64,000 bases of DNA from Iamia sp035765045 (GCA_035765045.1 DASTYI010000166.1:8027-72026), one strand, 5' to 3'. Positions 39,518 through 48,133 are shown, numbered from the stretch's first letter. Numbers and translations: made by a program. Notes: generated by a model not told the origin, from the sequence alone.

Positions 39518-39961
39518 CTACGACGGCGGGTCGAGGTCCAGGCGGAACCAGACGACCTTGCCCGACCGGTGGCTGGCCGTGCCCCAGGCGGTGGCCAGGT
39601 CGTCGAGCAGCCGGAGGCCTCGGCCGCTCAGGCCGAGCACGCCCCGACGCCGGCGGATCGGGACGAGGGGGGCGCCGTCGACGACCCCGACCGTGATGGC
39701 GGTCGGGGTGCGGTGGACGGTCAGGTGGAGCCGGCCGCCGGCGTGGAGCACGCCGTTGGCGACGAGCTCGACGGTGAGGAGGCGGACGATGCCCGCCTGC
39801 TCGTCGGTGACGTCCTCCAGCAGGGGAGCGAGGGCGGACCGGGCCCGGGCGGCGGCATCCGGAGAGGACCCGAGGGGCACCTCGAGCCGCGTCCCCTCGT
39901 CGGGCCCGTCGGGCCCACCCGTCGCGTCCGGCCCCGAGGGCCCTCGTGGTTCCACAGCCAC
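39518..39961 (-). CDS. RsbW-like ATP-binding protein
   Basis: About 147 residues. VTDEQAGIVRLLTVELVANG (N box) and VLHAGG, then VGVVDGAPL (G1-like) and GLSGRGLRLLDDLATAWG (G2) are the GHKL motifs of anti-sigma regulatory ATPases. The G1 box is degenerate compared with D-x-G-x-G. The start is uncertain: GTG at 39961 or 40063. A TACACT -10-like box lies at 40009-40004. It is the second such protein in the window and a candidate partner for the sigma/STAS network. Confidence 0.75.
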   Translation of the reverse strand: MAVEPRGPSGPDATGGPDGPDEGTRLEVPLGSSPDAAARARSALAPLLEDVTDEQAGIVRLLTVELVANGVLHAGGRLHLTVHRTPTAITVGVVDGAPLVPIRRRRGVLGLSGRGLRLLDDLATAWGTASHRSGKVVWFRLDLDPPS

Positions 39962-40084
39962 CCCCGGCGGAGTGCCGCCGCCCCCGCGGCGCCACCCGTG
40001 AGGAGTGTACGCCTCGGACGGGTCGGTGACGGGGGCCGTCCTTGCGGCCCTGGTCCACCTCACAGGGAGATGGAGGTCGCCACC

Positions 40085-41722
40085 TCAGGTCCCTGGGGCG
40101 AGGAGGTCGTTGTCGAGGACGACCGGCAGGCTCAGGGTCCGGTAGCCGGCGCGATCGAACAGGACGACGAGGGCGTCGGGCGGTTCGAGCCGGACCACCT
40201 CGCCCTCGCCCCACTCGCGGTGGACGACGGCGGTCCCGGCGGGGAAGCGGTCCGCCTCGGCCACGGCGTCGACGTCGCCCTGCCCGGCGCGGCAGCGGTC
40301 GCAGGCGCCGCACGGGGGCGTGTGCTCCTCGCCGAAGTAGCCGAGCAGGGCGGCCCGCCGGCACGACCGGCTCTCGGCGTAGGACCGCACCAGCTCGACC
40401 CGGGTGCGCTCGCGCTCGTGGTGGGCCTCCTCCTCGGCGGCGATCCGCTCGACCACGCCGTCGTCGTCGGGGGCGTCGTCGACCGGGGCGACGGTGCCGT
40501 CGGTGGTGACGACGACGGCGCCCTCGCCGGCCAGGCGGTCGACGGCGAGGGTCAGGCGGGAGCGGCTGAGGCCGGTCTGCTCCTGGAGGTCGTCGCCGGG
40601 CACCGGCTCGTCGGCCTCGGCGACGGCGTCGAGGACTGCGGACACCTCGTCGGTGCCGATCCCGCCCCCGGCGGCGAAGAAGCGGCGGACGCCGAGGTCC
40701 TCGGGTCGCCAGAACATCACGGCGGCCGCCGGTTCGCCGTCGCGACCGGCCCGGCCCACCTCCTGGTAGTAGGCGTCGAGCGACTCGGGCGGGTCGTGGT
40801 GGAGGACGAAGCGGATGTCGGGCTTGTCGATGCCCATCCCGAAGGCGGTGGTGGCCACGACCACGTCGAGCTCGTCGGCGAGGAAGCCGTCCTGGACCTC
40901 ACGTCGGCGACGGTCGGGGAGGCCGGCGTGGTAGGCGGCGGCCCGGGTGCCGCCGGCGGCCAGCCGGGCGGCCACCTCGTCGGCCGTCCGCCGGGTCGCC
41001 ACGTAGACGATGCCGGGGCCACCCTCGGCGGCCCGGGCCACCACGGCGTCGGTCTTGGCCGTGGCGTCGTGGTGGGTCTCGACGGCGAGGTCGATCTCCG
41101 GCCGGTCGAAGCCGGCCACCACCACGGCGGGGTCGTGGAGGCGCAGGGCCTCGACGATCTCGGCCCGGACCGGGGGTGCGGCGGTGGCCGTGAGGGCGAG
41201 GACGCAGGGGTGGCCCAGCTCCTCGATCAGGGCGCCGAGCCGGAGGTAGTCGGGCCGGAAGTCGTGGCCCCAGGCGCTGACGCAGTGGGCCTCGTCCACC
41301 ACCACCAGCGTGGGGGCGGCCGACCGCAGGGCCTCCCGGGTGTCCTCGCGGGCGAGCTGCTCGGGGGCGAGGAGGACGAAGTCGAGCCGGCCGGCGGCCA
41401 CGTCGTCGAGGGCCTGGCGCCGCTCGGTCGCCGGCACCGCCGAGCTGGCCGGCGCCGCCGCCCCGGGCGCGACCTCCTCCAGGGCCCGGCGCTGGTCGTG
41501 CTGGAGGGCGATCAGGGGTGACACGACGACCGTCGGCCCGTCGAGGAGGTCGGCGGCCACCTGGTAGATCGCCGTCTTCCCGGCCCCGGTCGGCAGCACC
41601 GCCAGCGTGTCCCGGCCGGCGGCCACGGCGGCGATCGCCTCCAGCTGCCCGGGCCGCGCCTCCTCGTGCCCGAGCACCCGCCGCAGTGCCTCCGCCGCCT
41701 CGTCGAGCCCGTCTCCAGCCAC
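40085..41722 (-). CDS. recQ: ATP-dependent DNA helicase RecQ
   Basis: 545 residues. Superfamily 2 motifs are in order: AVLPTGAGKTAIYQV (motif I), VVVDEAHCVSAWGHDFRPDY (motif II, DEAH), LALTATA (motif III), VATTAFGMGIDKPDIRFVLH (V) and YYQEVGRAGRDG (VI). The zinc module is present: SCRRAALLGYFGEEHTPPCG then ACDRC. RecQ unwinds recombination and replication intermediates. There is no HRDC domain, and the C-terminus is short, as in many actinobacterial forms. GTG at 41722 has GGGAGA as a ribosome-binding site. Divergent from nrdA. Confidence 0.95.
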   Translation of the reverse strand: MAGDGLDEAAEALRRVLGHEEARPGQLEAIAAVAAGRDTLAVLPTGAGKTAIYQVAADLLDGPTVVVSPLIALQHDQRRALEEVAPGAAAPASSAVPATERRQALDDVAAGRLDFVLLAPEQLAREDTREALRSAAPTLVVVDEAHCVSAWGHDFRPDYLRLGALIEELGHPCVLALTATAAPPVRAEIVEALRLHDPAVVVAGFDRPEIDLAVETHHDATAKTDAVVARAAEGGPGIVYVATRRTADEVAARLAAGGTRAAAYHAGLPDRRRREVQDGFLADELDVVVATTAFGMGIDKPDIRFVLHHDPPESLDAYYQEVGRAGRDGEPAAAVMFWRPEDLGVRRFFAAGGGIGTDEVSAVLDAVAEADEPVPGDDLQEQTGLSRSRLTLAVDRLAGEGAVVVTTDGTVAPVDDAPDDDGVVERIAAEEEAHHERERTRVELVRSYAESRSCRRAALLGYFGEEHTPPCGACDRCRAGQGDVDAVAEADRFPAGTAVVHREWGEGEVVRLEPPDALVVLFDRAGYRTLSLPVVLDNDLLAPGT

Positions 41723-41791
41723 GCCGCCCGATCTCCCCTCCGCCCCGCTCCCCGCACCCCGATCACCCGGACGGCTGAGGGGACCAGCGCC

Positions 41792-41822
41792 CGTACGGAT
41801 GGTGCCAGGCACCACCCGTACG
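41792..41822. repeat. Palindromic repeat, family A copy 3
   Basis: CGTACGGATGGTGCC (41792-41806), central A, GGCACCACCCGTACG (41808-41822), with one mismatch in the arms. It shares the outer CGTACGGRTGGTGCC with copy 1. Unlike the other two it lies between divergent genes (recQ and nrdA), where a terminator is not expected. Confidence 0.85.
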
Positions 41823-41859
41823 ATCCCCCAGAGGAGCGTTTAGCACTCAAACCCGAGGG

Positions 41860-41888
41860 TTGCACCGGTGGAACTACACCGGTGTAGT
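41860..41888 (+). promoter_or_regulatory. nrdAB promoter overlapped by an 18-bp palindromic operator
   Basis: TTGCAC (41860-41865), a 17-base spacer and TGTAGT (41883-41888) are followed nine bases later by the nrdA ATG. The perfect palindrome AACTACACCGGTGTAGTT (41871-41888) covers the spacer and -10. A weaker dyad with AACCC-GA-GGGTT lies two helical turns upstream (41850-41861). Paired boxes over the promoter are typical of NrdR control of ribonucleotide reductase genes, though this sequence differs from the usual AT-rich NrdR box. Confidence 0.6.
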
Positions 41889-41897
41889 TGGTCGTCC

Positions 41898-44261
41898 ATG
41901 ACGCTGATCGACGAGCCCCCCACCGCTGCGCCGCCCCGGTCCTCGATGCGGGTCCGGACCCGCGACGGGAGCCTCGAACCGGTCGACGTCAACGCCATCG
42001 TCGCCGCCGTCGAGAGCTGCGCCGAGGGGCTGCCGCTGGTCGACCCGCTGCGGGTGGCGACCAAGACGATCAGCGGGCTGCGGGACGGGGCGACGACGCT
42101 GGAGCTCGACGAGCTGTCGATCCGCATCGCCGCCTCGCTGATCACCGAGGAGCCGAGCTACTCCCGCCTGGCCGCCCGGCTGCTGGCCCGGGTGATCACC
42201 AAGGAGGTGCGCGACCAGGGCATCGGGAGCTTCACCGCCTCGATCGCCGTGGGCCGCCAGCTCGGGCTGGTCAACGAGGCCACCGCCGACCTGGTCGCCG
42301 GGGGCGCCGACGTCCTCGACGCCGCCGTCGACCCGGCCGGGGACCAGCGCTTCGAGTTCTTCGGCCTCCGCACCGTCTACGACCGCTACCTGCTGCGCCA
42401 CCCCGAGACCCGCAAGGTGATCGAGACGCCGCAGCACTTCTTCCTCCGGGTGGCGTGCGGGCTGGCGACGACACCGGCCGAGGCCCTCGACCTCTACCGG
42501 CTGATGTCCCGGCTGGAGTACCTGCCGTCGAGCCCGACGCTGTTCAACTCGGGCACCAGCCACCCCCAGATGTCGTCGTGCTACCTGCTCGACTCGCCGC
42601 AGGACACCCTCGACGCCATCTACGGCCGCTACCACGACGTGGCCCGGCTCTCGAAGCACGCCGGCGGCATCGGCCTGTCGTTCAGCCGGGTCCGGGCCCG
42701 GGGCTCGCTGATCCGGGGCACCAACGGGCTGTCGAACGGGATCGTGCCCTTCCTCAAGACGCTCGACGCCTCGGTCGCCGCGGTCAACCAGGGCGGCCGG
42801 CGCAAGGGGGCGGCCTGCGTCTACCTGGAGACCTGGCACGCGGATGTCGAGGAGTTCCTCGAGCTGCGTGACAACACCGGCGACGAGTCGCGCCGCACCC
42901 ACAACCTCAACCTGGCCCACTGGGTGCCGGACCTGTTCATGGAGCGGGTCGAGCGCGACTGGATGTGGTCGCTGTTCGACCCCAAGGAGGTCCCCGAGCT
43001 GGTCGACCTCCACGGCGACGCCTTCACCGCCGCCTACCAGCAGGCCGAGAGCGCCGGGAAGGCGGTCAAGCAGGTCAAGGCGCGCGAGCTCTACGGCCGG
43101 ATGATGCGGACCCTCGCCGAGACGGGCAACGGCTGGATGTGCTTCAAGGACGCCGCGAACCGGACGGCCAACCAGGTCGGTGCGCCCGGCAACGTCGTCC
43201 ACCTGTCGAACCTGTGCACCGAGATCATCGAGGTCACCGACGACGACCACACCGCCGTCTGCAACCTCGGGTCGATCAACCTGGCCCGCTTCGTCTCGGC
43301 CGAGACCGGGATCGACCACGAGCGGCTGCGGGCCACGGTGCGCACGGCGGTGCGGTTCCTCGACCGGGTGATCGACATCAACTTCTACCCGACCGAGGCG
43401 GCGGGCCGGTCCAACGACGGCTGGCGCCCGATCGGCCTCGGCGTGATGGGCCTCCAGGACGTGCTGTTCACCCTGCGGCTGCCGTTCGACTCGCCCGAGG
43501 CGGCCGAGGTCAGCCGGGCGATCCAGGAGGAGGTCTACCTGTCGGCCCTGGAGGCCTCGGTCGAGCTGGCCCGGGAGGCCGGCCCCCACCCGCGCTGGTC
43601 CGAGACCCGGGCCGCCGGCGGTGCCCTCCAGCCCGACCTGTGGGGCGTGGCGGTGTCGGGCGCCCGCTGGGAGGCGATCCGCGCCGGGGTGGCCGAGCAC
43701 GGCCTGCGCAACTCGCTGCTCGTCGCCATCGCCCCCACGGCCACCATCGCCTCGATCGCCGGCTGCTACGAGTGCATCGAGCCGGCCGTCTCCAACCTGT
43801 TCAAGCGCGAGACCCTCTCGGGCGAGTTCCTCCAGGTCAACGGCTACCTCGTCCGCGACCTCCAGGCCGCCGGGCTGTGGGACGCCGAGACGGCCGACCG
43901 GCTGCGGGCGGCCCAGGGCTCGGTCCAGGACCTCCCCGGCGCCACCGACGAGATGAAGGCCCTCTACCGCACGGCGTGGGAGCTCCCCATGCGGGCGGTG
44001 ATCGACATGGCCGCCGCCCGGGGCCCGTTCATCGACCAGAGCCAGTCGCTCAACCTGTTCCAGGAGAGCCCGACGATCGGCCGGCTGTCGTCGATGTACC
44101 TCCACGCCTGGAAGTCCGGGCTCAAGACCACCTACTACCTGCGCTCCCGCCCGGCGACCCGCATCGCCTCGTCGCGCGGCCCGGCGCCCGCCCCCGTCGA
44201 GGACGAGGCCGCCGTGGCCTGCTCCCTCGAGAACCCCGAGACCTGCGAGGCCTGCGACTGA
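41898..44261 (+). CDS. nrdA: Ribonucleoside-diphosphate reductase, class Ia, large subunit
   Basis: 787 residues from ATG at 41898. An N-terminal ATP cone (about 15-105) provides activity control. The reductase barrel has SHPQMSSCYLLD (redox Cys), VHLSNLCTEI with the Asn-Cys-Glu catalytic set, and SMYLHAWKSGLKTTYYLRSR with the Tyr-Tyr radical relay. The C-terminus ends in TCEACD, the Cys pair that is re-reduced by thioredoxin or glutaredoxin. It reduces ribonucleoside diphosphates to deoxy forms with NrdB. The nrdB ATG overlaps its stop. Confidence 0.97.
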   Translation: MTLIDEPPTAAPPRSSMRVRTRDGSLEPVDVNAIVAAVESCAEGLPLVDPLRVATKTISGLRDGATTLELDELSIRIAASLITEEPSYSRLAARLLARVITKEVRDQGIGSFTASIAVGRQLGLVNEATADLVAGGADVLDAAVDPAGDQRFEFFGLRTVYDRYLLRHPETRKVIETPQHFFLRVACGLATTPAEALDLYRLMSRLEYLPSSPTLFNSGTSHPQMSSCYLLDSPQDTLDAIYGRYHDVARLSKHAGGIGLSFSRVRARGSLIRGTNGLSNGIVPFLKTLDASVAAVNQGGRRKGAACVYLETWHADVEEFLELRDNTGDESRRTHNLNLAHWVPDLFMERVERDWMWSLFDPKEVPELVDLHGDAFTAAYQQAESAGKAVKQVKARELYGRMMRTLAETGNGWMCFKDAANRTANQVGAPGNVVHLSNLCTEIIEVTDDDHTAVCNLGSINLARFVSAETGIDHERLRATVRTAVRFLDRVIDINFYPTEAAGRSNDGWRPIGLGVMGLQDVLFTLRLPFDSPEAAEVSRAIQEEVYLSALEASVELAREAGPHPRWSETRAAGGALQPDLWGVAVSGARWEAIRAGVAEHGLRNSLLVAIAPTATIASIAGCYECIEPAVSNLFKRETLSGEFLQVNGYLVRDLQAAGLWDAETADRLRAAQGSVQDLPGATDEMKALYRTAWELPMRAVIDMAAARGPFIDQSQSLNLFQESPTIGRLSSMYLHAWKSGLKTTYYLRSRPATRIASSRGPAPAPVEDEAAVACSLENPETCEACD

Positions 44262-45355
44262 TGGCTGCCCCCATGACCGCCCTGCCCCTCGACCTGCGAA
44301 CCGGTGCTACCACGACGACCGTCGACGGCACGTCGCAACACCGGTTCGCGAGGAAGAACATCCTGGACGCGGGGCTCGACCTGACGTTGCGGCCGATGCG
44401 GTACCCGGCGTTCTACGACATGTACCGGGACGCCATCCGCAACACCTGGACCGTCGAGGAGGTCGACCTCTCCGACGACCTGCGCGACCTCCGCCAGCGG
44501 CTCGACCCGGCCGAGCGCCACCTGATCAACCGGCTGGTCGCCTTCTTCGCCACCGGCGACTCGATCGTGGCCAACAACCTGGTGCTCAACCTCTACCAGC
44601 ACATCAACGCCCCCGAGGCCCGCCTCTACCTCAGCCGCCAGCTCTACGAGGAGGCCCTCCACGTCCAGTTCTACCTGACCCTCCTCGACACCTACCTGCC
44701 CGACATGGCGGAGCGGGAGCAGGCCTTCGCGGCGATCGAGACCATCCCCTCGATCCGGGCCAAGGGCGAGTTCTGCATGCGCTGGATGGACTCGATCAGC
44801 GCGCTCGACCGGCTGCGGACCAAGGACGACCGGCGCCAGTTCCTCCTCAACCTGATCTGCTTCGCCACCTGCGTCGAGGGGCTGTTCTTCTTCGCCGCCT
44901 TCGCCTACGTGTACTTCTTCCGGTCCAAGGGGCTGCTCAACGGGCTGGCCTCGGGCACCAACTGGGTGTTCCGCGACGAGTCGATGCACATGCGCTTCGC
45001 CCTCTCGGTGGTCGACACCGTGCGGGACGAGGAGCCCGACCTGTTCGACGCCGAGATGACGGCGCAGGTGACCCGGATGCTGGAGGAGGCGGTCGAGTGC
45101 GAGGCCCAGTTCGCCGACGACCTCCTCGCCGGAGGGGTCAGCGGGCTGAGCGTGGCCGACACCCGGCAGTACCTCCGCTCGGTGGCCGACCAGCGGCTGG
45201 CGAACCTCGGCCTCCCGCCCCGCTTCGGCGACCGCAACCCGTTCGACTTCATGGCGCTCCAGGACGTCCAGGAGCTGAGCAACTTCTTCGAGCGCCGGGT
45301 CAGCGCCTACCAGGTCGGCGTCACCGGCGCCGTCACCTTCGACGACGACTTCTGA
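44261..45355 (+). CDS. nrdB: Ribonucleoside-diphosphate reductase, class Ia, small subunit
   Basis: 364 residues, starting in a TGATG overlap with nrdA. Ligands of the diiron-tyrosyl cofactor are visible: Asp in ATGDSIVANN, Glu-Glu and His in YEEALHVQFY with the radical Tyr four residues after the His, and a later FRDESMHMRFA pair. WTVEEVDL gives the N-terminal conserved Trp region. The radical Tyr marks it as a canonical class Ia (not Mn/Fe Phe-type) subunit. Hairpin family B lies six bases after the stop. Confidence 0.97.
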   Translation: MAAPMTALPLDLRTGATTTTVDGTSQHRFARKNILDAGLDLTLRPMRYPAFYDMYRDAIRNTWTVEEVDLSDDLRDLRQRLDPAERHLINRLVAFFATGDSIVANNLVLNLYQHINAPEARLYLSRQLYEEALHVQFYLTLLDTYLPDMAEREQAFAAIETIPSIRAKGEFCMRWMDSISALDRLRTKDDRRQFLLNLICFATCVEGLFFFAAFAYVYFFRSKGLLNGLASGTNWVFRDESMHMRFALSVVDTVRDEEPDLFDAEMTAQVTRMLEEAVECEAQFADDLLAGGVSGLSVADTRQYLRSVADQRLANLGLPPRFGDRNPFDFMALQDVQELSNFFERRVSAYQVGVTGAVTFDDDF

Positions 45356-45360
45356 CGAGC

Positions 45361-45402
45361 TGGCGATCAGATCCGACGGGAAGCCGTCGGATCTGATCGC
45401 CA
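45361..45402. repeat. Hairpin repeat, family B copy 1
   Basis: A perfect stem with 19-base arms, TGGCGATCAGATCCGACGG (45361-45379) and its complement (45384-45402), and the loop GAAG. It fills the space between nrdB and the B12-binding regulator, which converge, so it may terminate both. A second copy lies at 59063-59124. Confidence 0.9.
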
Positions 45403-46254
45403 CTACGGGGAGGGGGGCAGCAGCAGCTCGCTGACCGTGGCGACGATCGTCTCGCCGTCGGCCCAGGCGTCGACGCCGAGGAGGGCGGCGACCTCGGCGC
45501 TGCGGACGGCCTGGCCGCCGACGAGCACCGGGACGTCGGGGGCGGCGGCCCGGACGGCGGCGACGACCTCCCGGGCTGACTCGATGTGGTCGACGCGGGT
45601 GACGCCGAGGCCGACCACGGTCGGCCGCTCGGCCCGCTCGGCGGCCACGGCGAAAGCCTCGGGCGGGACGTCGGCGCCCAGCTCGAGCACGGTGAAGCCG
45701 TCGAGCCGGAGGATGTCGGCGATGATGGCGATCGGCAGGTCGTGGAGCTCGCCGGGGGGCGCCCCGAGCACGACGTGACCCCGGGAGCGGCGCCGGCGGC
45801 GGAAGCGGGCGCCGAGGCGGACCGCCACCCGCTGGGCGGTCACGGTGGCGATGTGCACGTCGGCGGGGGAGGCCTCGCCGGCGTCGACCTGCCGACCGAC
45901 GTCGACGACGGCCCCGCGGAGCAGGTCGAGGAAGGCCCGCTGCGGGGTCACGCCCGAGGCCAGCGCCTGGTCGACGGCGGCCCACGCCTCGACCTCGTCG
46001 CCCATGACGAGGTGGATCCGCACCCGCTCCTGCCAGTCGACGGCGGCCGGGTGGGCCGGCGCCGCGTCCCGCTCGGCGAGGAAGCGCTCGACGTCGGCGG
46101 CGTCGACGATCCAGACCGTGCCCTCCTGGCGGGCGGGGAGCCGCCCCTGGCGCACGTAGCGGTAGACGGTCATGTAGTGGACGCCGAGCCGCAGCGCCGC
46201 CTGCTTGAGGTTGAGGGGCGGCCCGCACTCGGTCACCTCGCCACCTCGATCCAC
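45403..46254 (-). CDS. HTH/B12-binding-domain regulator
   Basis: 283 residues. The N-terminal HTH_17 domain is LKQAALRLGVHYMTVYRYVR; a helical cap domain (about 75-160) precedes a cobalamin-binding domain (about 165-280, HVVLGAPPGELHDLPIAIIA). The usual D-x-H-x-x-G motif is altered: the His remains but the Gly is lost. The Trp and Glu-His of the light-sensing CarH cap are replaced (VGRQVDAGEASPADVH). It is probably a DNA-binding regulator that has lost, or changed, B12-dependent light sensing. TAGGTT six bases before the GTG at 46254 suggests a leaderless start; GTG at 46236 has a ribosome-binding site and is an alternative. Confidence 0.82.
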   Translation of the reverse strand: MDRGGEVTECGPPLNLKQAALRLGVHYMTVYRYVRQGRLPARQEGTVWIVDAADVERFLAERDAAPAHPAAVDWQERVRIHLVMGDEVEAWAAVDQALASGVTPQRAFLDLLRGAVVDVGRQVDAGEASPADVHIATVTAQRVAVRLGARFRRRRRSRGHVVLGAPPGELHDLPIAIIADILRLDGFTVLELGADVPPEAFAVAAERAERPTVVGLGVTRVDHIESAREVVAAVRAAAPDVPVLVGGQAVRSAEVAALLGVDAWADGETIVATVSELLLPPSP

Positions 46255-46260
46255 CCGCCC

Positions 46261-46266
46261 AACCTA
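46261..46266 (-). promoter_or_regulatory. -10 element (TAGGTT) of the B12-binding regulator gene
   Basis: TAGGTT on the minus strand ends six bases before the GTG at 46254, giving a leaderless transcript. Confidence 0.45.
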
Positions 46267-46322
46267 GAGCCCGGGGCGGGCCGCGGCCTCAGGTGGCGGC
46301 GGCTCCCGTGGCCGGGGCGCCC

Positions 46323-47354
46323 TCAGTAGAGGTTGTCGCGGTAGTCGCGGTCGATGCCGGTGCGCATCATCCGCTCGTTGACGATCCGGCGGGTGGCGGC
46401 GGCCTTGAGCCCGGGGTCGTCGTTGCGCTTGATGTGGTCGACCCAGACCGTCGCCCCGCGGGGCAGGGTGCCGGGCTCGACGTGCCGGCCGGTGTCCCAG
46501 AGCCGGGCGGCGGCGAGGCCGGGCTCGGCCCTCAGCTCGACGTGGGCCGCGTCGAGCACGACGGCCGCCCGGGGCACCTTGGCGTTGACGGCCATCCCGG
46601 CCCGGAGGGCCTCGTCGTCGGTGATGCGGGCCCGGCCCCGGACCTCCAGTGCCCGCCCCTCGCCGGGGACGAGGGCCAGGAGGGCGAGGTCGGGCCGGGT
46701 GAGGAGGTTGTGGAGGGTGTCGGTGCGGCGGTTGCCAGGCCGGTCGGGGAGGGCGAGGGTGCCGTCGTCGAGGACCTGGACGAAGCCGGGCGGGTCGCCC
46801 TTGGGGCTGACGTCGGCGTGGCCGTCGGCGTCGGCCGAGGCCAGCACGACGAAGGGGGAGCGGGCCAGGAAGGCGGCGACGTCGGGGTCGTCCAGGGTGG
46901 TCGGTCCCGGGGTGGCCCCGGCGCCGACGGCGGGGGCGGGCTCGTCCCACAGGTGCGACCGGATCACGGCCTTGGCGCAGTGGAGGAAGGCCTCCTCGAC
47001 GTCGACGGCGGGCGCGGCGTCGGGGGCCAGCCGGCCGTTGACCCGGAGGGTCTCGCCGTAGCCGGGGACGAGGGCCAGGGCGCCGACGGCGGTCCCGGCG
47101 GGGACGTCGAGCGGTGGCAGCGGGGGGAGCGCCAGCCGGGTGGGGGTGACGATCCGGGTCGCCCCGGGGTCGCCGCCGCCGGTGACGATCCGCAGCGAGC
47201 CGTCGCCGGCCAGGGCGCCGACGACGACGAGGGGCGAGGCGCCGAGGATCGTGGCGCAGTGCTCGTCGAGCTCGGAGATCGACTTCAGGTGGTGGGTCGG
47301 GGGCCGGGACCCGACCGCCCCCTCGAGCTGGTCGACGGTGCTCAGCGTGCTCAT
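46323..47354 (-). CDS. Pyridoxamine 5'-phosphate oxidase (PPOX) fold protein
   Basis: 343 residues with the flavin-binding split-barrel fold. SPFVVLASADADGHADVSPK and GDPPGFVQVLDDGTLALPDR, followed by RRTDTLHNLLTRPDLALLAL, match PPOX proteins of the phage/plasmid and F420/FMN type. A partly duplicated N-terminal half (about 25-130: VVVGALAGDGSLRIVTGGGD) suggests an internal repeat. It is likely an FMN-dependent oxidoreductase of unknown substrate. ATG at 47354 overlaps the upstream permease (ATGA), so it is the last gene of the exporter operon. Confidence 0.82.
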   Translation of the reverse strand: MSTLSTVDQLEGAVGSRPPTHHLKSISELDEHCATILGASPLVVVGALAGDGSLRIVTGGGDPGATRIVTPTRLALPPLPPLDVPAGTAVGALALVPGYGETLRVNGRLAPDAAPAVDVEEAFLHCAKAVIRSHLWDEPAPAVGAGATPGPTTLDDPDVAAFLARSPFVVLASADADGHADVSPKGDPPGFVQVLDDGTLALPDRPGNRRTDTLHNLLTRPDLALLALVPGEGRALEVRGRARITDDEALRAGMAVNAKVPRAAVVLDAAHVELRAEPGLAAARLWDTGRHVEPGTLPRGATVWVDHIKRNDDPGLKAAATRRIVNERMMRTGIDRDYRDNLY

Positions 47355-48133
47355 GTGGCGCGGAAGCGGCGGACCGCGGTCGTGGCGCTCACCGCGGTGA
47401 TCGCCGCGCTCCAGAGCAGGGTGCGGAGCAGCGGACCGGCTACCGGGCCGCCGTCGCTCAGCCCGAGGAGGGCATCGCTGACGGCGGTGTGCGGGGAGCT
47501 CCGCACGAGCGGTTGGAGGGCGCCGGGGAAGGCGTCGAGCGGGACGAAGCCGGTGTTGAAGAACAGCAGCACGAGGAACAGCGGGCCCAGCAGCGAGAGC
47601 TGCTCGAAGGCGGTGGCCCGCACGGCCAGGGCGGTGACCAGCCAGGCGAAGGACGTGCCGTAGACGACCACGACGGGCACGAAGGCCAGCGCCCCGAGCA
47701 CGCCGCCGGAGAACCGGAACCCGACGACCATCGCCACCAGCACCAGGACGACGGTGCCCAGGGCGATGCGCGCCGCCTCGGCCAGCACCCGGCCGGTCAG
47801 CGGCGCCAGCCGAGGCGACGGCAGCGCCCGGAAGCGGTCGAGCAGGCCCATCCGCCGCTCGCTGATCAGCCCGGCGCCGTTGGCCAGCCCACCGAAGACG
47901 GCCCCGGTGACGGCGGCCATCGGCACCAGCCGCTGGACGTGGTCGCGGGTGGGGTCGAAGTCGCCGACCACCTCGCGGAACCCGGCCAGGAGGAGGAGCA
48001 TCAGCACCAGCGGGAAGGCGAGGCCCTGGACGACGACGGTCGGCATCCGCAGCGAGCGGCGCAGCGCCCGCCCGGCCTGGATCCAGGTGGCCCGGGCCAA
48101 CCCGTCGACGGGGGCGACGGCGGGCACCGTCAT
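47351..48133 (-). CDS. ABC-2 type exporter permease (DrrC/DrrB-like)
   Basis: 260 residues with six transmembrane segments of the ABC-2 family: FPLVLMLLLLAGF, then VTGAVFGGLANGAGLISERR, the family-typical cytoplasmic ERRMGLLDRFRALPSPR, and later FNTGFVPLDAFPGALQPLVR. Pairs with the permease gene upstream to form the membrane channel of a drug or lipid exporter. ATG at 48133 overlaps the preceding stop (ATGA). Confidence 0.92.
   Translation of the reverse strand: MTVPAVAPVDGLARATWIQAGRALRRSLRMPTVVVQGLAFPLVLMLLLLAGFREVVGDFDPTRDHVQRLVPMAAVTGAVFGGLANGAGLISERRMGLLDRFRALPSPRLAPLTGRVLAEAARIALGTVVLVLVAMVVGFRFSGGVLGALAFVPVVVVYGTSFAWLVTALAVRATAFEQLSLLGPLFLVLLFFNTGFVPLDAFPGALQPLVRSSPHTAVSDALLGLSDGGPVAGPLLRTLLWSAAITAVSATTAVRRFRAT

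Noticed and set aside
41723..41897. Cobalamin riboswitch before the ribonucleotide reductase
   Set aside because: The leader is too short, the enzyme is class Ia (diiron) rather than B12-dependent class II, and the apparent start is leaderless.
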